Made by a program: the position numbers and the translations under genes. Of a stretch of DNA of 64,000 nt, positions 1 through 7,748 are shown piece by piece. The notes below the pieces were generated by a model. It searched no databases. It was not told the origin of the DNA and was given only the letters and a program-made list of their open reading frames with translations. Origin of the DNA: Tenuifilaceae bacterium CYCD (GTDB lineage: Bacteria; Bacteroidota; Bacteroidia; Bacteroidales; Tenuifilaceae); NCBI GenBank assembly GCA_036322835.1, contig AP027304.1, positions 1,984,001 through 2,048,000 on the forward strand, in the 5' to 3' direction. Positions within the stretch are counted from its first letter, which is position 1; each line of letters begins with the position of its first letter.

Positions 1-284
1 ACAGATTTTACGATGACGATATGCTTCATCCATCGCCTATGGCGATTGAGTACATTTGGTCGAAATTTGAAAGCGCATTTTTGGATAAAACCGCTGTTGA
101 TTTGCTTGCTAAAATTCACAAAATCAAGCAGGCGGTTGGCCATAGACCATTCAATCCGAATACCAGCGAGCATCAAAAGTTTTTAAATCAAACTGTCGCA
201 TCAATAAAGGAAATAGTACAAGAGCATCCATTTGTTTGTTTCGATGAAGAATTGTCAAATCTTAGTTCTTATATTCAGAGTTAA
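1..284 (+). CDS. GSCFA-domain protein, C-terminal part (5' truncated by window edge)
   Basis: The open frame runs in from the window edge (first full codon at position 3) and stops at 284. It begins R-F-Y-D-D-D-M-L-H-P-S-P, which matches the C-terminal part of GSCFA proteins, an SGNH/GDSL-like hydrolase family common in Bacteroidota. The D-x-x-H pattern in D-D-M-L-H-P-S is where SGNH hydrolases carry the catalytic Asp and His. The Gly-Ser-Cys-Phe-Ala block that names the family lies upstream of the window, so activity cannot be judged. The substrate is unknown. The ATG at 21 is internal, not the start. The next gene begins a few bases after the stop on the same strand. Confidence 0.75.
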   Translation, partial: RFYDDDMLHPSPMAIEYIWSKFESAFLDKTAVDLLAKIHKIKQAVGHRPFNPNTSEHQKFLNQTVASIKEIVQEHPFVCFDEELSNLSSYIQS

Positions 285-288
285 TCCG

Positions 289-930
289 GTGAATTCCAAA
301 AAGAAAAAAATCCGAAAGGCAGAGGAAATTGTTAATAGCGTTTCGCACGGTATAGGAGTATTACTTGCGATTGCAGTTACAGCACTACTCGTTATAAGAG
401 GTGCAAACCATGGCAATGCCTGGCACATTGTGACATTTAGCATATTTGGTGCTGGTTTAATAAACCTATACACTGCATCAACGCTATATCACGGAGCAAT
501 AAATCCTCGGAAAAAAGTTAATCTTAACAAGTTCGATCATTCGTCTATCTATATTCTTATTGCAGCCACTTATACCCCCTTTGCTTTGCTTGCAATTAAA
601 GGATGGCTGGGTTGGGCAATATTTGGAGTGGAATGGGCCTCGGCTATTGCAGGGGTTATTTTTAAGATATGGTTTTACTCTTCAAAGTACAGAAAGTTAT
701 CGGCGTGGCTATACCTAGTTATGGGATGGGTTGTTATTCTTGCGCTTATTCCGCTTGTTAGAAACATACCAAACACCTCCCTATGGTTTTTGTTTGCTGG
801 GGGAATAGCATATTCGTCGGGGGTATTTTTCTATTTAAAGGATCACTATCCTTTCGTTCATGGAATTTTCCATCTGTTTATAATACTTGGTAGTGCTTGT
901 CACTTTTTTTCACTTTACTTTTTAATATAA
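289..930 (+). CDS. TrhA / hemolysin III family membrane protein (PAQR superfamily)
   Basis: A roughly 213-residue, seven-helix membrane protein of the hemolysin III/TrhA family. Visible family motifs are S-H-G-I-G near the N terminus, the T-L-Y-H-G segment, F-D-H-S-S-I-Y-I-L-I-A-A-T-Y-T-P-F, and the C-terminal H-G-I-F-H-x-F-I-I-L-G-S-x-x-H-F. The Ser, Asp and His residues of these motifs form the metal site in PAQR proteins. The frame is open back to a TTG at 232 and an ATG at 244, but both lie inside the upstream gene. GTG at 289 sits five bases after that stop and gives the usual N terminus (basic stretch, then A-E-E-I-V-N-S). Bacterial members are linked to membrane energetics and lipid homeostasis; true hemolytic activity should not be assumed. 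Confidence 0.85.
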   Translation: MNSKKKKIRKAEEIVNSVSHGIGVLLAIAVTALLVIRGANHGNAWHIVTFSIFGAGLINLYTASTLYHGAINPRKKVNLNKFDHSSIYILIAATYTPFALLAIKGWLGWAIFGVEWASAIAGVIFKIWFYSSKYRKLSAWLYLVMGWVVILALIPLVRNIPNTSLWFLFAGGIAYSSGVFFYLKDHYPFVHGIFHLFIILGSACHFFSLYFLI

Positions 931-1022
931 ATTGCATAGTATTCATCATTCAACATTCCTTGTTCTTAAATTATTGCTTTATTTTTGTCTGAGATCTAGT
1001 GTTGAAATCTAAAGTCTAAGAA

Positions 1023-1355
1023 ATGACCTTTAAATATAAACTCAAACCCGAAGAGGTTAAGGAATTAATTCCACACAAACTATACTGCTATGCCTCTGAT
1101 ATGGTAACCGTTGATGGGTTACCTGTAGGCTATATGCATAAGGAAAAACCCGAGGATGAGGATGATAGTGGGTGGCGTTTTTACTCAGGAACCGAGACTG
1201 AGGAGTATGTTGATAATGAGTATCACTTTATGATGTTCGATCTAAATTACATTGCGAACTGCGATCCTACAATTATTCCCTACTTAAAACAAAAAATCGG
1301 TACCGAACTTGAGCGAGTTGATGGTACCGATAAGTTTAGACCTATTGAGGATTAA
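1023..1355 (+). CDS. DUF2185 (Imm33-like) domain protein
   Basis: A 110-residue soluble acidic protein resembling DUF2185. Conserved-looking segments are the A-S-D-M-V-T-V-D-G block, V-G-Y-M, the D-S-G-W-R-F-Y-S-G core, and the D-P-T-I-I-P-Y-L stretch. DUF2185 and the related Imm33 group include putative immunity proteins of polymorphic toxin systems as well as stand-alone housekeeping members. No toxin gene, VgrG or secretion gene is adjacent, so an immunity role is not supported here. The 3' end overlaps the convergent yqeY-like gene by four bases. No signal peptide or membrane segment is visible. Confidence 0.65.
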   Translation: MTFKYKLKPEEVKELIPHKLYCYASDMVTVDGLPVGYMHKEKPEDEDDSGWRFYSGTETEEYVDNEYHFMMFDLNYIANCDPTIIPYLKQKIGTELERVDGTDKFRPIED

Positions 1356-1807
1356 GCGCCAGCAAGTACCTGCTTAACCATATCAGAAATTACTTTTCCA
1401 TCAGCCTTACCAGCCAATGCTTTTGAAGCAACACCCATTACTTTTCCCATATCCGATGGTGCTTTTGCGCCAACCTGCTCAATTATTTTTACTAACTCGG
1501 CTTTTAGTTCATCTGCACTAAGCATTTTGGGAAGATACTCCTCAATAACTACAGCTTCTGCCAATTCTTTATCAGCCAATTCCTGACGGCCAGCCTGAAT
1601 ATACTGCTCGGCGGCATCTTTGCGCTGCTTATACTGCTTTTGAAGTAGTTTCATTTCAACATCGGTTGAAAGTGAATCTTTATGTTCTCCATCGGTCTTT
1701 GCAAGTAAGATTGCACTTTTAATAGCGCGGAGCGCTTCAAGTTTTACTTTCTCTTTGGCCATCATTGCGGCCTTAATATCCTGGTTAATTCTTTCCTCTA
1801 GTGACAT
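1352..1807 (-). CDS. GatB/YqeY domain-containing protein
   Basis: A 151-residue protein of the YqeY family, which resembles the tail domain of the GatB subunit of Glu-tRNA(Gln)/Asp-tRNA(Asn) amidotransferase. It starts M-S-L-E-E-R-I-N-Q-D-I-K-A-A-M and has the helical Lys-rich middle and the C-terminal D-M-G-K-V-M-G-V block typical of the family. Stand-alone YqeY proteins are thought to bind tRNA or tRNA-charging complexes, but their role is not settled. A Bacteroidota -7 box (CAAAGATA on the plus strand, TATCTTTG on the coding strand, 1833-1840) lies about 25 bases upstream of the start. Confidence 0.9.
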   Translation of the reverse strand: MSLEERINQDIKAAMMAKEKVKLEALRAIKSAILLAKTDGEHKDSLSTDVEMKLLQKQYKQRKDAAEQYIQAGRQELADKELAEAVVIEEYLPKMLSADELKAELVKIIEQVGAKAPSDMGKVMGVASKALAGKADGKVISDMVKQVLAGA

Positions 1808-1832
1808 AATTAGATGTTTTAGTAAAGTGACA

Positions 1833-1840
1833 CAAAGATA
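1833..1840 (-). promoter_or_regulatory. Candidate -7 box for the yqeY-like gene
   Basis: On the coding strand this reads TATCTTTG, matching TAnnTTTG. It lies 26 nt upstream of the start codon. No clear TTG was found at the expected -33 distance, so only half of the promoter is supported. Confidence 0.4.
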
Positions 1841-1935
1841 ATATTTTGTGAAACGTTAAAAGTTAAACGTTAACCGAATATTTTACTGTGGTTCCTTTTT
1901 CTCCCCAAAAAGTTGATTAATTTTGATATAGTTTG

Positions 1936-2007
1936 TTGTCATGCTGAGCTTGTCGAAGCATCTATCTATAATCGAATATAGATCCTTCACTTCGTTCAGG
2001 ATGACAA
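1936..2007. repeat. Three-hairpin palindromic interspersed repeat (copy a)
   Basis: Outer arms TTGTCAT and ATGACAA close a 72-bp element. It contains a left inner palindrome (ATGCT...AGCAT around GAGCTTGTCGA) and a right inner palindrome (ATCCT...AGGAT around TCACTTCGTTC). Related copies or halves occur at 7625, 7703, 20487, 24822 and 27152. It lies just upstream of the alpha-2-macroglobulin gene. Confidence 0.8.
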
Positions 2008-2057
2008 CTACATGACATCACATAACAGTATTAAATAAAAATCAACCCATAAACCCT

Positions 2058-5000
2058 ATGAAAAACAGTAAGCTATGGAGCATATCAAGATATTTGCTCC
2101 TAATTGCACTCAGCGCATTGGTTATTGGCCAAACCGCGTGTAAAAAGAAAAAGGAGGTTATAGTTGAAGTTGACCCATCGTTTGGGGAGTACATCACGGC
2201 GTACACCTCGGGATTAATCCCAGCAAACTCCTTCATCACATTTAAACTTGCGCAACCTGCCGCATCGTTCACTGCCGCAGGCGATGAGGTTAAGGAGGAT
2301 TTGTTCGACTTTTCACCATCCATTGATGGTAAGGCCTACTGGGTTGATGCGCAAACCGTAGAGTTTCGTCCTGAAGAACCTATGAAATCAGGCGAAATTT
2401 ACACATCATCATTTGCACTAGGTAAGTTATTTGAGGTGCGTGAATCGCGTTTCAAAAAGTTCGATTTCAGCTTCCGTATTATTCCACAATCTATCTCCAT
2501 TGATTTTGAGGGACTTTATGTTGAAAGCACTGAGAATCCAAATATTTACAGCCTTGAAGGATTAGTGCAAACTGCCGATGCTGCCGATATCGATAAACTT
2601 AAGAAATGCATTGAGGCAAACTATAACAATAAAACTTCAGAGATAGTGCTTGACCCTGCCGAAGCAGCAAATACATACCGTTTACACGTTAAAGGTATTG
2701 AACGTACACGAAACAAAGGTTTGGTGGAGGTTAAGTGGGATGCATCGGAAATTGATGGGAACTCAAAGGGTGAGGCTTCGTTTGATGTTCCTGAGCTTGG
2801 CAGTTTCGTTGTTATTAGCTCCAAGGTAACACAATCGCCTCAGCAGTCGGTGCTGATTGTTTTCTCCGATGTGCTTAGTAGCGACCAAGATTTTGCAGGC
2901 TTAATTGAGATTGATGGTTTCTCCGATTTGAAATTTGAACTAAAAAAGAATATGCTTCGCGTCTATTTGCCCGAGGCAATACAGGATGTTCGTACACTTA
3001 AAGTTAATAGAGGTGTACAGAATGCCATTGGCGATAAACTCAAGGAGGAGTACTCTCAAACATTCGCCTTTGAGGATGTTAAGCCGGGCATACGCTCGCT
3101 TGGAAGTGGCTCAATTCTTCCAACTACACAAGGGCTAGTTTATCCTTTCGAGGCGGTTAACCTAAAGGCCGTAACCATTGAGATTATAAAAATCTACGAG
3201 AATAATGTTCCTTTCTACCTGCAGGTTAACACTCTTGGCGGCACATACGAGTTAAAGCGTGTAGGCTATCCAGTTTTCAAGAAAGTTATCAACCTAAATC
3301 AACTCGGAGTAATTACTCCTAACAAGTGGGCAAGGTATACACTCGATTTGAGCCAACTTTTCAATGCCGACCCCGGTGCAATCTATCAAATTGGCATTAG
3401 TTTCAACAAAAAACAACTGCTAAACCCTTGCGATAGCGATAAAGAAGAGGATGGCTCTACTTCAACCGTTGATGTTGAGGAGCAAATTAACACATCAAAT
3501 TACGAAGGACCAGGCTACGATTACGATTATGACTACGATTACTACTACGATGAGGAGTATAACTGGGACGAGCGCGATAATCCTTGCAATTCCGCTTACT
3601 ACTCACAATCAAAGATGATTAAGCAAATTGTAATATCATCGGACCTTGGGATTATTGCAAAACTGGGCAACGATGGCGGAATGGTTGTGGCCGTATCGGA
3701 CTTGCCAACGGCAAAGGCAAAATCGGGGGTAAATGTTCGTGTGTCGGATTATCAGAACCAAACCATTGTTGAGGGAACTACCAATGGCGATGGCTTGGTG
3801 GAACTTAAAGCAACGCGCACGCCATTCCTGGTTACTGTTACCGATGGAAAAATGAAGGGTTACCTAAGGGTTGACAATGGAACATCGAACTCTCTTAGCA
3901 ACTTCGATGTAGGTGGTTCCGAGGTTCAGCGTGGATTAAAGGGGATGATTTATGGCGAACGGGGCGTTTGGCGTCCGGGCGATTCGCTACACATCGCATT
4001 CATCCTAGAGGATAAGGGCAAAACACTGCCAATGAATCATCCAATTATTTTCGAACTACGCGACCCCAAAGGACTGCTTGTGAAGAAGGCCGTTCAGGCA
4101 AACAACGAAATTGGAATCTTCTACTTCCCAACTGTTACTGATGCTCAAGCACCTACTGGGCCTTGGAAGGCAACTGTAAAAGTGGGCGGTGCTGTTTTCA
4201 ACAAAACCCTAAAAGTTGAGACAATCAAGCCAAATCGTTTGAAAATTAATTTCGATTTAGATAAAATTCCTTCGTCTGGAAATATCAGCGCATCACTTAA
4301 TGTAAAATGGTTACACGGCGCAACTGCAGGTAACTTAAAGGCTATATACGAGATTACCACAAGTAAGGCTAGAGCCTCATTCCCAAATCACACAAACTAC
4401 ACATTCGATGACCCCGGAATTGAGTTCACACAACAAACCAACACGCTTTGGGAAGGACAACTCGATGCCGATGGTAACGCTAAGGTTTATGGAACAATCA
4501 GCAAACCTGAGAAAGCACCGGCAGCAATTAACGTGGTGTTTAAGGGTCGAGTTTTTGAGCAGGGCGGCGATTTCAGCATCGACCTATTCTCAAAAACACT
4601 CAATCCATACTCGGAATTTGTTGGCTTTATCTTACCACAGCCCAGCCCTGGCAGAAGTTGGCTCGAAACCGATAGAGACCAAGAGCTATCTGTTGTAACA
4701 GTTAATGCAGAAGGGAAAGCAGTAAACTGCTCCAACCTTGAGATGGAAATCTTCAAACTCGACTGGCGTTGGTGGTGGGAACAACCCGAAACTGGCGATG
4801 CCAGCTATGTTAGCCAAAGCTACGACAGATTGGTGAAGCGTGAGCGTTTCAGCACTTCAAATGGTAAGGCTACAGTAAAATTCAAAATCAGCTATCCTGA
4901 ATGGGGACGTTTCTATGTTAAAGTAACCAACAAAACAACTGGCAACAGTGCTGGTTCGTATGTTTATTTCGATTGGCCATATGAGCCCGGTAGGTCGCAG

Positions 5001-7616
5001 GCTAACCGTCCGGGGGGAGCAAATGTGCTTGCTATAGCCGCAAATAAATCGACATGTGATGTTGGCGATGAGTTTAAATTAACAATCCCCGGTGCAGAGA
5101 ATGCTAGGGCATTAATCAGCATTGAAAATGGTTCAAGAGTGGTAAAAGCGTTCTGGGTTGATGCATCGCAAGCAACCAACGTGGTAGATATTGAAGCTAC
5201 TGAGGATATGGCGCCTAACGTTTACCTGCACGTAACCTTAGTTCAACCTCACAAGGATAAGGCAAACGATTTGCCTATGCGACTCTACGGTATCACCAAA
5301 ATGGATGTAAATAACCCTGAAACAATTCTTCAGCCCGTAATTATTATGGCCGATGAGTTAAAATCGGAGAAACCAGTTGAGATAACTGTTAAGGAGAAGA
5401 ATGGCAAGAAGATGAGCTTTACGCTTGCAATGGTTGACGAGGGCTTACTCGACATAAATAGGTTTAAAACACCAAATCCACACTCCGAGTTCTACACCCG
5501 CGAGGCAATTGGAGTAAAAACATGGGATTTATACAACGATGTTATTGGCGCTTACGGCGGTAAAATGGAGCGATTAATCTCCATTGGTGGTGACGATAAC
5601 CTTAAACCCAACGATGGCGACCAAGCACAACGTTTCAAACCAGTTGTCAGATTCTTTGGTCCTTATACTTTGGAGAAAGGAGACCGTAAAAAAATCAACT
5701 TCAATATGACCAACTACATTGGTAGCGTTAGGATTATGGTTATTGCTGCCAACGAAGGTGCTTACGGCTGGGCGGAAAAGGCTTGTCCAGTTCGTAACGA
5801 TTTGATGGTTATGGCCACACTACCGCGCGTACTTGGGCCACAGGAAAACATTAAACTTCCAGTGAACGTGTTCACCATGTCGCCCGATATGAAGAAGGTT
5901 AAGGTGAAAGTTAAAACCACTTCGAACCTGAAAATTCAGGGCGATAATGAGCAAACCTTAAACTTCTCGAAACCAGGCGATAAGATTATTTTCTTCGATT
6001 TCAAGGTTGATAGCAAGATTGGACCCGCCAAGGTTGAGGTTGTTGCCGAAGGTAACGGAATCAAGTCAACACAAACTATCGATATTATGGTTCGCAACCC
6101 AATATCGGAGGTTACACGTAGTATTGATACTTTAGTTCCTGCGAACGGTAAGCTGAGTATCGATTTTAACACCTTTGGTGTTAGCGGAACCAACGAGGCT
6201 GTGCTTGAAGCATCCGTAATGCCCCCACTAAACCTTAAGAAGAGGTTGGATGAGCTTATCCGTTACCCACACGGATGTGTTGAGCAAACCACTTCGGGAG
6301 CATTCCCTCAAATTTACCTAGGACAACTTGTTGAGTTGACATCGGAACAGCAGCAGAATACAAACTTCTTTATTGCCGAGGCAATTAAGAAGCTATCTCG
6401 CTTCCAGAATAACGACGGTAGTTTCCGCTACTGGCCATCGTATATGTACGGCGACGACTGGAGCACCAGTTACGTTGGTCACTTCCTAGTAGAGGCACAG
6501 GATAAAGGCCACGATGTTCCTCAAGGTATGATATCGAGTTGGATTAGCTATCAAAGTAAGGCTGCTAGAAGTTACACTCACCAAAACAGTCAGTACTACA
6601 ACAATGAGCTAATGCAGGCCTACAGGCTTTACACCCTTGCGCTGGCTAAGAAACCAGAAATTGGTGCAATGAATAAGTTGAAGGAGCAACAACTCGGTTT
6701 AGTTGCGAAGATGCGCTTGGCTGCGGCTTATGCCCTAATTGGACAAACCGAAACCGCCGAGGCAATTGTTGAGAATGTACCGTTGACCATTAACTACTAC
6801 CGTGAGCTTAGCTACACATATGGTTCAAGTAATCGCGACAAAGGTATCGTTCTTGAGACTATGCTACTGTTGAAACAGGATTCGAAGGCGTATCCAATTG
6901 CAATTGAACTAAGCAAGTCTCTATCGAGCAACTCATGGATGAGCACTCAGGAAACAGCCGTAAGCCTTATGGCACTTTCTCGAATGAGCATTGGCAAAGG
7001 GAAAAGTGATAACCTTAAGTTGAAGTACAACTTGAACGGAAACTCCAAGTCGATTTCAAGCGAAAAACCTGTAGCACGCGACCAAATGGCCATTGCCGAT
7101 GGCAAGAATGCTATTGAGTTTAACAACTCTGCTAAGAATCCTATTTATGCAAGTATTGTTCTTAAAGGTATTCCTGAGCAAGGCGATGAGAAAACGTTTG
7201 AGAATAACATCAACATGACGGTTAATTATATTGCAAGCAATGGCTCAACTCTGAATCCTGTTAATTTGAAGAAGGGAACAGACTTTACCTGTGAGGTTAC
7301 AATTACCAACCCAGGAGTTCGTGGAGAGTTAAAGGAGATGGCGTTAACGCAGATTTTCCCTTCGGGATGGGAGATTCAGAATGCCCGTTTCGAGGAATCG
7401 GCCGACCGGTCGAAGATGAACTTCGACTATCAGGATATCCGCGACGATAGGGTAATCACCTATTTCAGTTTAAGGCCAAATACTAGTAAGAAATTCACCT
7501 TGAAACTAACCGCAACTTATGCTGGCAAGTACTATATGCCGGGCCCATACTGCGAGGCAATGTACGATAACACCATTGCTGCGGCACAGAAGGGTGGTTG
7601 GGTTGTTGTTGAATAA
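2058..7616 (+). CDS. Alpha-2-macroglobulin family lipoprotein with intact thioester motif
   Basis: An 1852-residue bacterial alpha-2-macroglobulin. The N terminus is a signal peptide ending near Cys28 (hydrophobic run, then T-A-C-K-K-K-K), indicating a lipoprotein. Tandem macroglobulin-like domains fill the first 1000 residues, including a W-R-P-G-D-S-L-H motif near residue 640. The thioester motif G-C-V-E-Q-T-T lies at Cys1407-Gln1410, inside a helical thioester domain (about 1400-1700). It is followed by a C-terminal domain rich in beta strands. Family members trap proteases that cleave a bait region, then couple covalently through the thioester. An unusual Tyr-Asp tract sits near residues 485-505. 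pbpC follows after about 130 bp of repeats; this pairing is widespread and points to protection of the periplasm and wall when the envelope is breached. Confidence 0.92.
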   Translation: MKNSKLWSISRYLLLIALSALVIGQTACKKKKEVIVEVDPSFGEYITAYTSGLIPANSFITFKLAQPAASFTAAGDEVKEDLFDFSPSIDGKAYWVDAQTVEFRPEEPMKSGEIYTSSFALGKLFEVRESRFKKFDFSFRIIPQSISIDFEGLYVESTENPNIYSLEGLVQTADAADIDKLKKCIEANYNNKTSEIVLDPAEAANTYRLHVKGIERTRNKGLVEVKWDASEIDGNSKGEASFDVPELGSFVVISSKVTQSPQQSVLIVFSDVLSSDQDFAGLIEIDGFSDLKFELKKNMLRVYLPEAIQDVRTLKVNRGVQNAIGDKLKEEYSQTFAFEDVKPGIRSLGSGSILPTTQGLVYPFEAVNLKAVTIEIIKIYENNVPFYLQVNTLGGTYELKRVGYPVFKKVINLNQLGVITPNKWARYTLDLSQLFNADPGAIYQIGISFNKKQLLNPCDSDKEEDGSTSTVDVEEQINTSNYEGPGYDYDYDYDYYYDEEYNWDERDNPCNSAYYSQSKMIKQIVISSDLGIIAKLGNDGGMVVAVSDLPTAKAKSGVNVRVSDYQNQTIVEGTTNGDGLVELKATRTPFLVTVTDGKMKGYLRVDNGTSNSLSNFDVGGSEVQRGLKGMIYGERGVWRPGDSLHIAFILEDKGKTLPMNHPIIFELRDPKGLLVKKAVQANNEIGIFYFPTVTDAQAPTGPWKATVKVGGAVFNKTLKVETIKPNRLKINFDLDKIPSSGNISASLNVKWLHGATAGNLKAIYEITTSKARASFPNHTNYTFDDPGIEFTQQTNTLWEGQLDADGNAKVYGTISKPEKAPAAINVVFKGRVFEQGGDFSIDLFSKTLNPYSEFVGFILPQPSPGRSWLETDRDQELSVVTVNAEGKAVNCSNLEMEIFKLDWRWWWEQPETGDASYVSQSYDRLVKRERFSTSNGKATVKFKISYPEWGRFYVKVTNKTTGNSAGSYVYFDWPYEPGRSQANRPGGANVLAIAANKSTCDVGDEFKLTIPGAENARALISIENGSRVVKAFWVDASQATNVVDIEATEDMAPNVYLHVTLVQPHKDKANDLPMRLYGITKMDVNNPETILQPVIIMADELKSEKPVEITVKEKNGKKMSFTLAMVDEGLLDINRFKTPNPHSEFYTREAIGVKTWDLYNDVIGAYGGKMERLISIGGDDNLKPNDGDQAQRFKPVVRFFGPYTLEKGDRKKINFNMTNYIGSVRIMVIAANEGAYGWAEKACPVRNDLMVMATLPRVLGPQENIKLPVNVFTMSPDMKKVKVKVKTTSNLKIQGDNEQTLNFSKPGDKIIFFDFKVDSKIGPAKVEVVAEGNGIKSTQTIDIMVRNPISEVTRSIDTLVPANGKLSIDFNTFGVSGTNEAVLEASVMPPLNLKKRLDELIRYPHGCVEQTTSGAFPQIYLGQLVELTSEQQQNTNFFIAEAIKKLSRFQNNDGSFRYWPSYMYGDDWSTSYVGHFLVEAQDKGHDVPQGMISSWISYQSKAARSYTHQNSQYYNNELMQAYRLYTLALAKKPEIGAMNKLKEQQLGLVAKMRLAAAYALIGQTETAEAIVENVPLTINYYRELSYTYGSSNRDKGIVLETMLLLKQDSKAYPIAIELSKSLSSNSWMSTQETAVSLMALSRMSIGKGKSDNLKLKYNLNGNSKSISSEKPVARDQMAIADGKNAIEFNNSAKNPIYASIVLKGIPEQGDEKTFENNINMTVNYIASNGSTLNPVNLKKGTDFTCEVTITNPGVRGELKEMALTQIFPSGWEIQNARFEESADRSKMNFDYQDIRDDRVITYFSLRPNTSKKFTLKLTATYAGKYYMPGPYCEAMYDNTIAAAQKGGWVVVE

Positions 7617-7624
7617 ATTTATAT

Positions 7625-7689
7625 TTGTCATTCTGAGTATTGTCAGGAGCATTAGTAATATAGATGCTTCGGCAAGCTCAGCATGACAA
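7625..7689. repeat. Three-hairpin palindromic interspersed repeat (copy b)
   Basis: Outer arms TTGTCAT and ATGACAA. The right half (GCTTCGGCAAGCTCAGCATGAC) is nearly identical to the right half of the copy at 27152. It sits in the spacer between the alpha-2-macroglobulin gene and pbpC, and its end supplies a false upstream ATG for pbpC. Confidence 0.75.
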
Positions 7690-7702
7690 GAAACAATCTA
7701 GG

Positions 7703-7731
7703 TTGTCATTTCGAGCGAAAGCGAGAAATCT
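7703..7731. repeat. Half-element palindromic repeat
   Basis: TTGTCATTTCGAGCGAAAGC followed by GAGAAATCT, with ATTTC and GAAAT arms. It is one half of the interspersed family seen at 1936 and 27152 and lies immediately before pbpC. Confidence 0.6.
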
Positions 7732-7748
7732 ACGTTTTAATTTTTGCA

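Noticed and set aside
232-288. TTG/ATG starts for the hemolysin III gene inside the GSCFA gene
   Set aside because: They add residues unlike the family N terminus; GTG 289 fits better.
1023-1355. Immunity gene of a polymorphic toxin system
   Set aside because: The domain resembles Imm33/DUF2185, but no toxin or secretion gene is adjacent.
7683-7748. Upstream extension of pbpC
   Set aside because: The extra codons come from interspersed repeat sequence; ATG 7749 gives the normal cytoplasmic start and membrane anchor.
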